A stretch of DNA of 64,000 nucleotides, from positions 466,111 to 530,110 of the forward strand of contig NZ_JAJHNP010000002.1 in assembly GCF_020819595.1 (NCBI RefSeq). Direction: 5' to 3'. This document shows, piece by piece, positions 41,808-51,154 of this stretch. The stretch is from Streptomyces barringtoniae (GTDB taxonomy: Bacteria; Actinomycetota; Actinomycetes; Streptomycetales; Streptomycetaceae). Numbering within the stretch: position 1 is the stretch's first letter; each line of letters starts with the position of its first letter. The notes below the pieces were generated by a model. The model ran no database searches and had not been told where the DNA came from. It was given only the letters and a program-made list of their open reading frames with translations. The position numbers and the translations under genes are program-made.

Positions 41808-43010
41808 TCAAGCGGAGGCCGGGGTGGGCGGCTGGTAGAACGTGCCGTCTCGGAGCATGGCGAACAGGACGTCGATGCGGCGTCGGGCGAGGCAGACGAG
41901 GGCTGCGACGTGGTGCTTTCCCTCGCGTCGTTTCTTGTCGTAGTAGGCGCGTGAGTCAGGCTGTGACAGGGAGGCGAACGCGGCGAGGTAAAAGGCTCTC
42001 TTGAGCTGCTTGTTGCCTCGCTGGGAGGGGTGTTCGCCGCGGATGGAGGAGCCGGATCTGCGGGTGGCGGGTGCCAAGCCGGCGTAGGCGGCCAGGTGGC
42101 CTGCGGTGGCGAAGCCGCTGCCGTCTCCGACGTCGATGAGGATGCGGGCTGCGGTCCTGACCCCGATGCCGGGCATGGAGGTCAGGACCGGGGAAAGAGG
42201 GTGCGCCTCCAGCAGTTCCTCGATCCTGGCCGCGAGGAGTTTGCGCTGGTCGAGCACGGAGGCGAGCGAGGCGGCGAGGCTGGGGACGATCAGTGCAGCA
42301 GCGTCGGTGCCCGGAACGACGACGGTCTGCTCATCGAGTGCATCGAAGATGTCTGCGACGAGCCGTTCGGCCATGCGCGGTGCTCTGGGCCGCAGCAGCG
42401 AGGTCAGCCGTCGCCGGCCAGCCTTCCGTAACTGTGCTGGTGAGCCATGGCGTTCGAGGAGGAACAGGACAGCCGGATGGTCCAGGCGCGGTCCCAGGAC
42501 CCGCTCGAGAGAGGGATGGATCTGGGTCAGGAGCCCGCGCAGACGGTTCTTGATGCGGGTCACCTCGCCGGCCAGGTCGTCGTCGAAGCCCACGAGCATG
42601 GTCAGCTCGGCGACGGTCTCGTCGTCCGCCGCCAGGTCCCGCAGGGTGTGCGGCATGGTCCGGGCAGCATCGGCGATGATCGCCGCATCGCGGGCATCGG
42701 TCTTCGACTCCCCGGGGTAGAGGTCGGCGATCCGCCGCATCGTGAGACCTGGAAGATAGGCGACCCGGCAACCGACGTCACGCGCGACGCTCAGCGGCAG
42801 GGCGCCGATCGAGGCTGGCTGGTCCACCACGACCAGTACCGTCCCATGCTTGGCCTGCAGTTTCTCGAACACCTCTCGCAGCCGCGGCTCGTTGTTGGGC
42901 AGCTGCTTGTCGAACACTTTCTTTCCCGATGGAGTCAGCGCGGTGCCGTGATGTTCGCCCTTGCCGACGTCCAGACCGAGGTACACATCGATCTCGTCCG
43001 TGTCGTTCAC
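41808..43010 (-). CDS. IS110-family DEDD transposase
   Basis: GTG 43010 (after GGAGGGG) gives 400 residues. The RuvC-like DEDD domain begins VYLGLDVGKGEHHGTALTPS and includes YPGESKTDARDAAIIADAAR. The C-terminal serine domain reads SMPGIGVRTAARILIDVGDG, then YAGLAPATRRSGSSIRGEHP and QRGNKQLKRAFYLAAFA. The residues are intact, so the recombinase may be active. IS110 enzymes work with a structured bridge RNA from the element's non-coding end. Confidence 0.93.
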   Translation of the reverse strand: MNDTDEIDVYLGLDVGKGEHHGTALTPSGKKVFDKQLPNNEPRLREVFEKLQAKHGTVLVVVDQPASIGALPLSVARDVGCRVAYLPGLTMRRIADLYPGESKTDARDAAIIADAARTMPHTLRDLAADDETVAELTMLVGFDDDLAGEVTRIKNRLRGLLTQIHPSLERVLGPRLDHPAVLFLLERHGSPAQLRKAGRRRLTSLLRPRAPRMAERLVADIFDALDEQTVVVPGTDAAALIVPSLAASLASVLDQRKLLAARIEELLEAHPLSPVLTSMPGIGVRTAARILIDVGDGSGFATAGHLAAYAGLAPATRRSGSSIRGEHPSQRGNKQLKRAFYLAAFASLSQPDSRAYYDKKRREGKHHVAALVCLARRRIDVLFAMLRDGTFYQPPTPASA

Positions 43011-43233
43011 ACACCCCTCCCCAGCAGACGCTTCCCGGTCCCACATGCGGCATCAGCGTGCCGGCATCCACGTTACGAAGGCCTGCTCCACCCAGGACGG
43101 ATACGAGCGGTCATGCCCCTGATCAGCGGTCTGCCAATGCCTCCGAGACCGGCGACACCACCTTTTCGACCATGACCGACAGGGGGAGCAAGTCATACCG
43201 GACCCGGAGACCGGGAACCCCATTACAGGGCCA
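43011..43233 (-). ncRNA. Candidate bridge RNA of the IS110 element
   Basis: In characterised IS110-group elements such as IS621, the non-coding region 5' of the transposase encodes a bridge RNA with loops that pair to target and donor DNA. This element has such a region of about 220 bases. I cannot fold it here. The call rests on position and family knowledge only. Confidence 0.45.
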
Positions 43234-43716
43234 CGGAGAAGGTAACGGGGGTGCCGGGGCTGGCCCGTCGCCGGTCGATCGCGGCAAGCCGGGCAGTGAA
43301 CACCACCTGATCCGCGACGGCGGCGGCACGCCGCTGAAAGTGATCAAGACCGGCGGCAACGCCCCCGCCATCACCCAGGCCCTCGCCCTGGTCGACGGCG
43401 TCCCGTCCGCGGCCGGCCGACCCGGTCGGCCACGCAAGCGGCCCGAGTCCCTTCCCGGTGACAAGGGTGACGACAGTCGGCACGTCCGACGCGAGCTGAC
43501 CCGGCGTCGGATCCCGCCTGTCATCTCCCGTCGAGGCGAGCCCGACATCCGCGGCCTGGGCAAGCTCCGCTACGTCCTCGAGCGGACCTTCGCCGCGCTC
43601 CACCGGTTCAAGCGCCTCGCCACCCGCCGGGAACGACCCTCGACCTCCACGGCTCACTCGTCCCGCTCGCATGCGCCCTCACCTGCTGGCGAAGGATCAA
43701 CAAGGGGACGGCATGA
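43234..43716 (+). pseudogene. IS5-family transposase, C-terminal part, frameshifted
   Basis: The continuing transposase reads GPSPVDRGKPGSEHHLIRDG, then TPLKVIKTGGNAPAITQALA and KLRYVLERTFAALHRFKRLA. Near 43640 the frame is lost, and the last residues continue in another frame as LVPLACALTCWRRINKGTA before TGA at 43714. The normal DDE core residues are partly changed (for example DKGDDS where DKGYDS is usual). So the IS5-type element was decaying as well as being interrupted. Confidence 0.8.
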
Positions 43717-44166
43717 TCGTGTTACGAGCTCTGGGCCCCGGTCCACCGATCGGGGCCCAGAGCGACGGCCAGTCGACCGTTCGGGAGTTGGCCCGCCTGC
43801 AGGCCGGCCTGCACTCCTGTCCCTGTGCGAGGGACGCCCGCGACTACTACCGGCAGCCCGGAGCTCCGGCCCGGCGCCGGTGCCCGGACACGTGCCGCCG
43901 GCCTGGTCGCCGACGCGCGCTGGAACCTCGCATCCGACGTGAATTTCGGCCACGCGAGCCGCGCTCGATGGAACGAACAGGCCAATACTGCGCCACGTGC
44001 GGTGGCCAAAGCTATGGGGCACTTATGTTCGCGATGCGCACCGCACACCTCGATGATTCCCATATCCAAGGATTCGGGAAACTATCGCCCGACCATCGGC
44101 CGCGATCACCCATGTATTGCATGACATACCCCACACAAGACACTTGCCCGACCAGAAGGAATTCCA
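43717..44166. other. Intergenic region before the FAD monooxygenase
   Basis: No frame here resembles a protein I know. The final 150 bases are AT-richer than average and should contain the promoter of the monooxygenase pair. Confidence 0.4.
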
Positions 44167-45525
44167 GTGAAGCGTATCGGTGAACATGCGGTGGTGCTGG
44201 GAGCGAGTATCTCGGGTCTGCTTGCCGCCCGGGTGCTCTCCGAGGCATTCGACCGGGTAACGGTGATAGAGCGTGACCAGCTGCCGGACGGGCAGAGGAC
44301 TCAGCGGCGAGGTGTGCCGCAGGGCCGCCACGCTCATGGCCTGCTCTCCAAGGGCGCGAAGATCTTCGAGGAGCTGTTCCCCGGGATACTCGACGACTTC
44401 GTTGCCGGTGGCGCGCCCGTCATCGACGGACCTGCCGAGCTGCGGATGAGCTTGGGCGGGCACTTGTTGTGCATGGACGGCGAGTACGCCGATCTGTCCC
44501 GCACCTACCAGCCGAGCCGGCCGCATCTGGAGAGTCGGCTCCGCGCCCGGATCGGGGAGCTTGCGAAGATCAAGCTCATCGACGAGTGCCAGGTCACCGG
44601 CCTCGAGACCACCTCGGACAACGGCGCTGTCACCGGTGTGAGTGTCAGGTACGTGGGCAGCGGCTCCGAGGACGTGATCCCCGCCGATCTGGTGGTGGAC
44701 GCAACCGGCCGGTCCGGACGGACCACCAAGTGGCTGGTCGAGATGGGATACGAGCCGCCGCAGGAGGAGCGTATCGACGTCGACATCATGTACACCAGCC
44801 GGTATCTGCGGCCGGCCCCTGGTTCGATGGGCCGTGAGAAGGTCGTGATCATCGGGCACGCACCGGGGAGCCCCAAGGGCGCGGAATTCCTGGAGGAAGA
44901 GGACGGCCGCTGGGTCCTGACGCTGATCGGTTACCGCGACCACCACCCGCCGACCGACCCGGCCGAGTGGGTGGAGTTCGCCAGGCCGTTGGTTCCCGAA
45001 CACGTCTTCGCGGCGATCCGCGACGCCGAGCCGCTCAGCGAGATTTCCGCGCACCGGTTCCCGGCGAGCGTGCGCCGTCGCTACGAGAAGCTGACCCGGT
45101 TCCCGCGCAGGCTGCTGGTGGTGGGCGATGCGATATCCAGCTTCAACCCCATCTACGCCCAGGGGATGACGGTGGCCTCGCTCCAGGCGATGGCGCTGCG
45201 TGACTCGCTGAGGGGTGACCTGGATCAGGTCGCGCAACGATTCTTCCGCAAGGCCGCCAAGCCCATCGGCGTCGCCTGGAAGATGGCCACCGGCAGTGAC
45301 CTGGCCCTGCCTCAGATCGAAGGCCCGAGGCCACTTCCCGTGCGGCTCATCAACTCCTACATGGACAAGGTGCTCGCCGCAGCCGAAACGGACATGGTCG
45401 TGACCGAGAAGTTCCTGAAAGTCCAGTACTTGCTTGAACCGCCGACAACATTGTGCACCCCGGGCATCATGTGGCGCGTTTTGGCGGGAAATCGCCGGCG
45501 GCGCGTCCCGGCACACACCAGTTAA
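44167..45525 (+). CDS. FAD-dependent monooxygenase
   Basis: GTG 44167 follows GAAGGAATT. The 452-residue protein has an FAD-binding start HAVVLGASISGLLAARVLSE (GxSxxG variant), VIERDQLPDGQRTQRRGVPQ, and the second flavin motif VVGDAISSFNPIYAQGMTVA seen in aromatic hydroxylases. Such single-component enzymes use NAD(P)H and O2 to hydroxylate or oxidise aromatic rings. Lying between dispersed-repeat copies B and C with the phenazine operon, it may tailor the phenazine core. PhzS-like decarboxylative hydroxylation is possible but unproven. Confidence 0.85.
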   Translation: MKRIGEHAVVLGASISGLLAARVLSEAFDRVTVIERDQLPDGQRTQRRGVPQGRHAHGLLSKGAKIFEELFPGILDDFVAGGAPVIDGPAELRMSLGGHLLCMDGEYADLSRTYQPSRPHLESRLRARIGELAKIKLIDECQVTGLETTSDNGAVTGVSVRYVGSGSEDVIPADLVVDATGRSGRTTKWLVEMGYEPPQEERIDVDIMYTSRYLRPAPGSMGREKVVIIGHAPGSPKGAEFLEEEDGRWVLTLIGYRDHHPPTDPAEWVEFARPLVPEHVFAAIRDAEPLSEISAHRFPASVRRRYEKLTRFPRRLLVVGDAISSFNPIYAQGMTVASLQAMALRDSLRGDLDQVAQRFFRKAAKPIGVAWKMATGSDLALPQIEGPRPLPVRLINSYMDKVLAAAETDMVVTEKFLKVQYLLEPPTTLCTPGIMWRVLAGNRRRRVPAHTS

Positions 45526-45538
45526 TGGAGGTACCCAC

Positions 45539-46651
45539 ATGCCCGTCTCCATCGCCGACAAAATCATTCGGCTCTCCCTGACCACCTTCCCGTTCATAGA
45601 TGCGTCACAGTTCTTTCCGGCGCTCTCAACGTACAAGGTTGACCGGGCCTTCGATCTCACCGAGTTCGAGGAGGCCATGACGCACTTCTTCCGGGGGAAT
45701 CCGCTCTTCTCCAAGTGCCACTTGGTGGAGCTGACCTTCGACACTCCTGAGGATTTCCCCCTCTCGTCTTTCCAGGGAATCCTCGCGGAAAAGTACGAAA
45801 GCTACTACGACAGCTTTCTGCTCGCCTCCGTCACCTATCGCTCCGACCCGCACCTGCAGGGAATCTTTACGTGTATTCCGTTTCCGCTGCAAGACGGATA
45901 CAAGGTTTTCCGATTCCACCAGGCGCTGATGAAGACTCTGAAGACCCGGCAGGACGGCTTCCAGATCGCCCAAGGCCTGAAAGAGCTGGGGATCCGGGCT
46001 GATGAGCTGGCAGACTTCGTGCCGCCCGCTGAGACTTCGCCCTCCGGTGCGAGCAAAGAACTCCCCGTCATGTTCGCCGAAGGCTCTGCCCCGCCGGTCA
46101 AGATCGGCCCCTTCTTGGAAAAAATGAGGGTGGATTTCCTTGAGCGCGACAGTGCAAACATGTTCGTCCTCAAGAACAGTCTTTACTCGCCGAAGCTGCC
46201 CCTTGGCAACACGCTTCGGTTTCTGACGGTGCCGCGAAGCGTAATCGCGCAAAGCACGGGAATCCAGATCCGTGACTACTATCGTGCGGAGGAGCAACGG
46301 CAGATAGACGCACTGTCCGGCGTCGAGCGGCGAGAAGACTTCATTGAAGCCGGCCAGGCCCGAATCGGCAAGATGATTGCCACGCCCGACGTCTTTGCCG
46401 TCAACAACTACGGCAATGTATCGGCGCACGACGGCTCGGACGCCCATGCGGACCGAGGCACGCTCGTGAAGTACGAGTGGCATATGCCGCTCATCGTGTT
46501 GGGACTTACCGTGGGCGAGAGGTCTGGACTCTCGTGGACGATCACCATTCGCGACAAGGCGTTCAACTTTGCGACGGTCCGTCGAACTTCCCCGCAGGAT
46601 GACATCGCCAAGGCGGCTATCGGAGACAATCCGGCAGCGTCCGTCGCATGA
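45539..46651 (+). CDS. Unrecognised protein coupled to the FAD monooxygenase
   Basis: ATG 45539 with an ideal GGAGGT site gives 370 residues. The gene begins 13 bases after the monooxygenase stop, so both share a transcript. The sequence (MPVSIADKIIRLSLTTFPFI, and later GNTLRFLTVPRSVIAQSTGI) has no signal peptide, membrane helix or cofactor motif that I recognise. Base composition is clearly lower in GC than in the phz genes, with many wobble-position A and T, which suggests recent acquisition. It could be a partner or protective protein for the oxidised product. Function unknown. Confidence 0.8.
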   Translation: MPVSIADKIIRLSLTTFPFIDASQFFPALSTYKVDRAFDLTEFEEAMTHFFRGNPLFSKCHLVELTFDTPEDFPLSSFQGILAEKYESYYDSFLLASVTYRSDPHLQGIFTCIPFPLQDGYKVFRFHQALMKTLKTRQDGFQIAQGLKELGIRADELADFVPPAETSPSGASKELPVMFAEGSAPPVKIGPFLEKMRVDFLERDSANMFVLKNSLYSPKLPLGNTLRFLTVPRSVIAQSTGIQIRDYYRAEEQRQIDALSGVERREDFIEAGQARIGKMIATPDVFAVNNYGNVSAHDGSDAHADRGTLVKYEWHMPLIVLGLTVGERSGLSWTITIRDKAFNFATVRRTSPQDDIAKAAIGDNPAASVA

Positions 46652-46716
46652 ACCGCCGGTGTGCCGCTAGTATCTGCATGCTGCTTCAGGAGGTTCGGGC
46701 GCGGTCGTGAATGCGT

Positions 46717-46811
46717 CGGTGACGTGCAGGAACGAGGGGTCTGGGGCTCGACCTCAGAGTAAATAACTTGATTATTTGTGAAAAACTCGAAGAGTTCACG
46801 AACAATCAAGG
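46717..46811 (+). repeat. Dispersed intergenic repeat, copy C
   Basis: From a CGGTGA box the sequence follows copies A and B through GTGCAGGAACG and the GC-rich block. It then follows copy A through GTGAAAAACTCGAAGAG and TTCACGAAC. The last part is itself an imperfect 16-base inverted repeat (46768-46783 with about 46795-46810). It sits between the unrecognised gene and the aldo/keto reductase. Confidence 0.65.
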
Positions 46812-46962
46812 CCCGCTCGTCTTCTACCGGTCGGGTGGCCAGGGGCTCTCGCCCCTGGCCACCCGACCGCGTCCCTGCCTCCGCCGCAAATGTGGAAACT
46901 TACCCGATGGACGCGCCGAGCGATCCGCAACGATGCCGCGAACAGACCCGAGAGGCCTTCCG

Positions 46963-47826
46963 ATGAGTGTCCCCGCCCTGCAGACGCTAACCCTCGCCGA
47001 CGACCTGAGCATCACTCGGATGGGCTACGGCGCAATGCAGCTGACCGGTCCCGGTGTCTTCGGACCGCCCAAGGATCGCACTCAGGCGATCGCCGTGCTG
47101 CGCGCAGCGGTCGAGCTCGGCATCACCCACATCGACACCAGCGACTTCTACGGGCCGAGTGTCGTCAATGAGCTGATCAGGGAGGCCCTGCACCCCTACC
47201 CCGCCGGTCTGCACATCGTCACCAAGGTCGGCGTCCGCCGCAGCGCCAACGGCGGCTGGATCACCTCCCTGGACCCCGCCGACCTCAAGGCCCAGGTCCA
47301 CGAGAATCTCCGGCACCTAGGCCTCGAGACCCTGGACGTGGTCAACCTGCGCACGGCCGCATTCGACGGTGACGGGTCCTCCATCGCCGAGCCGTTCGGC
47401 GCCTTGGCCGGCCTGCGTGAGCAGGGCCTGATCCGTCACCTCGGCCTCAGCGGGGTCACCGACGCCCAGCTCACCCAGGCCCAGGCCATCGCCCCCGTGG
47501 TCACCGTGCAGAACCGGTACAACCTGGTCGACCGCGCCGACGACGACCTCGTCGATCGGTGCGCCGAGGAGAACATCGCCTACGGCGCGTTTTTCCCCCT
47601 CGGCGGCGGATTCCACCCACTGCGGTCACGGACCCTGCGCGACGTCGCCCGCCGCCTCGGCGCCTCCGAGCAGCAGGTGGCGCTCGCCTGGCTGCTGCAG
47701 CGCTCGCCGTCCACGGTGCTCATCCCCGGAACCTCCTCCGTCGCTCACCTGCGGGAGAACATCGCCGCGGCTGACCTGCAACTGCCCGACGAGGCGATCG
47801 CCGAACTCAACACCATCGGGCAGTGA
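46963..47826 (+). CDS. Aldo/keto reductase
   Basis: ATG 46963 gives 287 residues of the AKR TIM-barrel. The catalytic tyrosine is in HIDTSDFYGP and the lysine in LHIVTKVGVRR. The NADPH-binding end reads TVLIPGTSSVAHLRENIAAA. It resembles pyridoxal reductase or general short AKRs. It may reduce the aldehyde produced by the LuxC-like enzyme, or be unrelated. The upstream open frame to 46768 overlaps repeat C and is not used as start, since GAGAGG lies before 46963. Confidence 0.88.
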   Translation: MSVPALQTLTLADDLSITRMGYGAMQLTGPGVFGPPKDRTQAIAVLRAAVELGITHIDTSDFYGPSVVNELIREALHPYPAGLHIVTKVGVRRSANGGWITSLDPADLKAQVHENLRHLGLETLDVVNLRTAAFDGDGSSIAEPFGALAGLREQGLIRHLGLSGVTDAQLTQAQAIAPVVTVQNRYNLVDRADDDLVDRCAEENIAYGAFFPLGGGFHPLRSRTLRDVARRLGASEQQVALAWLLQRSPSTVLIPGTSSVAHLRENIAAADLQLPDEAIAELNTIGQ

Positions 47827-47845
47827 CCCTGTGGGCCCTTCCCTT

Positions 47846-48731
47846 ACTGAACCTCTTTCATCCTGAGCGTTGGCAGGTCAAGAGGGTGTAACGGCTGCCG
47901 CGGTCCGGCCGATGCGGTTGGTCGAGCAGCGTGCTTGTCGCAGCAGTCGCCAGGATTTGAGGCGAGCGCAGGCACGTTCGCAGGGCGCCCGAAGACGTGC
48001 GTGGTCGCGGTTGTAGCGGCTGGTAGTGCTCGGGCGGTGGCCGTAGGAGGGGGTGCGGATGGTGGCGCCGGCTCCTTGGTGGGCCCGGTCGGCCAGGACC
48101 AGGATCTGGCGCGAGAGGCAGGCCTGGACGATGCCGTGGGCGGGCCGCGGTCAGGGCGTGGGTCCGTCCCGGCGTCGCCGGGAGAACCACAGCGGTGTGC
48201 CGTCGGGACGTGCAATGACCTGAACGTTCATGCCGTGTTTCCGGTGTTTCTGGGAGTAGCGGGGCTCGTCCGCCCTGATGCGGTCGGTGGGGATCAGCGT
48301 GCCGTCTATGGTGACGAAGTCGTCTTCGCCCAGCCCCGCCAGGGCCTCGTGCAGTCCGGTGCCTATGAGGCCAGGACCTCGACTGTCTCGTGCACCTACC
48401 GCCACGCGGTGGTCTCAAAGACCCCGAACCCCGCGCCGACCTGCGCCAGCGTCTCGTTCTTCCGCAGGTGTGCCAGGGCCAGCAGGGCCTGCTCGAAGCA
48501 GCCCAACTTGCGCCATGGCGATCGAAGTTCACGCCTTCGGGTGTAGACGCGCCACGAGACGTGCTCGACCAGCTCGAAGGGCACGTCGAGCACGGAAGGA
48601 CACGGAACCAACGAAGCCCCCGGCCGATGGCGTGTTGAGTGAGATCACCACACCAACGACGAGGGGTTTCGCCATGTCGCCCCCTGACCAGCCCACTTCA
48701 CGCCTGAGGCACAGGGTGAAAGAGGTTCAGT
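47846..48731 (-). mobile_element. IS5-type element remnant with inverted ends
   Basis: The terminal inverted repeats ACTGAACCTCTTTCATCCTG (47846-47865) and its complement at 48712-48731 differ at one position. The enclosed transposase is broken. Total length of 886 bases fits a short IS5-group element. No target duplication is obvious. Confidence 0.8.
47880..48611 (-). pseudogene. IS5-type transposase with several frameshifts
   Basis: N-terminal part (48611-48396): KLGCFEQALLALAHLRKNET and LAQVGAGFGVFETTAWR. Middle (from about 48370): GLGEDDFVTIDGTLIPTDRI and YSQKHRKHGMNVQVIARPDG, containing the first catalytic Asp. The C-terminal part reads in a third frame as GRTHDLTAARAHGIV-like sequence. 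At least two frame changes make it non-functional. Confidence 0.8.
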
Positions 48732-48815
48732 GCATGCCGCGCAGGCTAAAGATCAAGCTTGGATTGACTGACGTGTGCCGGTCGTTTGCCGCTCTGGGAA
48801 ATGGCCCGCAGGGAC

Positions 48816-49145
48816 TCATGGGGTGAGGAGTTCGCACTGCTTGATGACCAGCACTGTTCCGTCCTCGCTGAAGACCCGGCATTCTCCCTTGACGGTGACG
48901 GTGATGCCCAGGGGGACGCTTCGCACAAGCCGGAACGATTCCTTAATTCGGTGGTCAAACGGAAACACGAAGATGCCGAGGTGGGGGCCTCCGGGGACAT
49001 CTGACACATCCACCACCGGCGTACCGTATTGGCTCTCGCCCGTTCGGATTGAGATTCCCTCGAGAGTGAGGAATTTCCCATAGTAGGCACGCTCGGCGGC
49101 GGCGCGGTCCGCCGTGAATTCGTTGTGGAGGTCTCGAATTTTCAT
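48816..49145 (-). CDS. Small OB-fold-like protein (tRNA_anti-like)
   Basis: The 109-residue protein reads MKIRDLHNEFTADRAAAERA, then YYGKFLTLEGISIRTGESQY and SVPLGITVTVKGECRVFSED. The KFLTLEG and TVTVKGECR strands resemble the tRNA_anti-like OB fold found in small actinobacterial and phage proteins. No catalytic residues are visible. It is isolated on the minus strand, with AT-richer sequence than neighbours. Its ligand is unknown. Confidence 0.7.
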   Translation of the reverse strand: MKIRDLHNEFTADRAAAERAYYGKFLTLEGISIRTGESQYGTPVVDVSDVPGGPHLGIFVFPFDHRIKESFRLVRSVPLGITVTVKGECRVFSEDGTVLVIKQCELLTP

Positions 49146-49160
49146 TGGTTGCCGCCTTCT

Positions 49161-49300
49161 CTAGTGTCGCGTGATCCTGCTGGTGTAGGTGCGGAGCTTG
49201 GCGTTGAGGTCTTTGACCGAAGGGTAGGTGCCGCGGTGGATGGCTTGTCGTTCGGCGATGGAGAACCAGCTTACGACGAGGTTCATCGGGGAGCGGGGCA
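49161..49300 (-). pseudogene. IS630-type transposase C-terminal remnant
   Basis: The frame reads MNLVVSWFSIAERQAIHRGT and YPSVKDLNAKLRTYTSR, the end of IS630-family transposases (usually followed by a WNDR-like tail). Sequence beyond 49300 to 49530 has only a fragment ending FQFLGEPYRAES that I cannot assign. Confidence 0.65.
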
Positions 49301-49532
49301 ACCGCTCCAACTCGCCGCGGTCACCCTCACGCAACATCAACGCCACAGCAGGACGATTCGCCACAGCCACTTTTGAGTCGACCTCAACGGGCTCGCCCTC
49401 GACGAGATCTCCGCCCTGCCGGCACGCAGCGTCGCTCGTGGACATCGACTACGAGAAGCGCGTCTGCGCCGGCGAGTTCCAGCGGTACGTCGCTGAAGTG
49501 CGGTACCCGATCTTCCAGTTCCTCGGCGAGCC

Positions 49533-49949
49533 TTACCGGGCGGAGAGCTGAGGGTACGTCACCCGCCACGAGGCGAGCCGCACACGGATGCCCAGAGTGC
49601 CGTCCCCTCCCCGGAGTCGGCTGTCGAGGATCATGAGGCGGCCGAGGATGCCGTACTTGCGGGCGATGAGGGAGCGGTAGCGGGCGCCGGTCGCCTCGTC
49701 GACGATCTCGGCGGTGGCCGGGACCTGGTCGCCCGTCGGGTGGCCGCGCAGGTCGCAGGGGCCGACGAGGATGTCGCCGCGGGCCCGGATCCGCTTGACC
49801 TTCCAGGAGTCGGCCGGGGTCCGCACGCCCAGCGTGTCACCGTCGCGCACCACCCACACCGGGGTGGCGACCGGGGTGCCGTTCTTGCGGTAGCTGGTGA
49901 CCAGCATGTACTTGCCGGCGCCGAGCCGCTCCAGCAGCGTGGCGTCCAT
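49533..49949 (-). CDS. PPOX-class F420/FMN-dependent oxidoreductase
   Basis: ATG 49949 gives 138 residues: MDATLLERLGAGKYMLVTSY, then RKNGTPVATPVWVVRDGDTL, then VRTPADSWKVKRIRARGDIL and VGPCDLRGHPTG. This is the split-barrel flavin/deazaflavin reductase fold of the PPOX F420 family, with full expected length. An in-frame ATG at 50018 would add 23 charged residues and is less typical. Substrate unknown. It may be divergently paired with the TetR gene that is now broken. Confidence 0.85.
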   Translation of the reverse strand: MDATLLERLGAGKYMLVTSYRKNGTPVATPVWVVRDGDTLGVRTPADSWKVKRIRARGDILVGPCDLRGHPTGDQVPATAEIVDEATGARYRSLIARKYGILGRLMILDSRLRGGDGTLGIRVRLASWRVTYPQLSAR

Positions 49950-50147
49950 GATGCGTTTCTGCTCCTTGCTATTGCGTTCGAGGTCGTCGGCCTCTTGGGA
50001 GGCGTACTGCGACGTCACTTCGGCGGCAGCGGTCGTGCTCTCGTCCTGAGAGAAGTGCGGATGCAGCTCGATCTGGTTGAGGATGGGCGTGCTGCTGCTC
50101 TCGGTGAGCAGCTGGGCCCGGGTGCGGTGGGTGAAGCCGGAGACGCC

Positions 50148-50335
50148 ACCGGAACTGGATCCGCAACCTCTTCCAGGACCTGCTCACCCGGCTCGGCCAC
50201 GCCGACCCGGTGTCGGCCGCCGGTGCGCTGCTGATGCTGTACGACGGCGCGATGGCAGCCGGCTACCTGGACGACTCGACTGCCGCCCACAAGACCCTGC
50301 TGGACGCGGTCCGGCTGATCCGGTCGGGAGGCTGA
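50148..50335 (+). pseudogene. TetR-family regulator, C-terminal remnant
   Basis: The frame reads IRNLFQDLLTRLGHADPVSA, then AGALLMLYDGAMAAGYLDDS and LLDAVRLIRSGG before TGA 50333. These are the last two helices of a TetR ligand-binding domain. The DNA-binding half is lost. The adjacent PPOX gene may have been its target. Confidence 0.6.
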
Positions 50336-51154
50336 TCCCGTCGAAGCCGCATGAGGCAGCGGCTCTGTGCGGTGCCCCGGCTGGGCCGGGGCGCGGATTG
50401 GTTTCACGGAACCTTTCGATCTCTCGTCGACGTACACCGGCGACCTACCGGCAGATCCCCGTCTGGAGGCAGCCCAGCCGGGAAGGCCGATGTAGGCCCT
50501 TCCTCACAAGGGAGGAAGACCGGTCGTTCTACCGGCCGACGGCAACTCCCCAGCCGTCCGCGCGCCAACCGATCGATGCGCTTGTGGGATCCCTCACGGG
50601 TTACTGCTGTCCCGGAGGGCTGGTTCTGGATCACTTTCAGTGCCAGGGCCACGGAGGGTCCCCGAAACCGCCCTCGACGGCGCCGGAACTCGCAGGCGTA
50701 CGCAGCTATTTCGAGTACGCCTACTTCCTCATAACCACCGACGCGACGCCGCCCTGCCGGAGGCCGTGCGCCGGGCCGGGGCGCGCTGGAAGATCGAGAG
50801 CAGGGAAAGCCGGACAGACAAGGGAAACGAGCGCCTACCGCCGATCCCCGCCTACGCCCCTGGCGACCACCACCCGACGACAACCGATCACACCACGAAG
50901 ATCCGAGGCTGTAGTACTTGGCCCGGGACCGGTCCGGATCTTGACGGAGATCGCGTCGGAGGGGCGGCCCTGGCCGGGGGACAGGTGCGGCCTCGCAGTT
51001 GTTCGGCTGTCGCAATCACCGCGCGACGTCGTCACGCACTGCTCCATGACGCTGCGACAGCAGCGATTCGCACTGGCGCCGGTCCGGTCGCTGCCCGGCA
51101 GGCGGGCCCGCCCTCGCCAGGTCGCGCGGGCGGTCGCGGGCAGGGGAAGATCAA
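50336..51154. other. Gene-poor stretch with a transposase scrap
   Basis: About 800 bases without an intact gene. Around 50750-50810 one frame gives LPEAVRRAGARWKIESRES, resembling the RWxIE segment of IS4/IS701-type transposases. The rest shows no recognisable product. The final 50 bases carry the ribosome site of the transporter gene (AGGGGAAG). Confidence 0.45.

Larger units (their letters stand above)
41790..43235 (-). mobile_element. IS110-family element nested in the IS5-type element
   Basis: The insertion separates the IS5 codons for SHVRAK from those for GGAGAGPSPVDRGK. It contains one transposase gene on the minus strand. A long non-coding left end (about 225 bases upstream of the gene) and a very short right end fit the IS110 layout. 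Exact ends are uncertain by about five bases since such elements lack inverted repeats. Confidence 0.8.
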
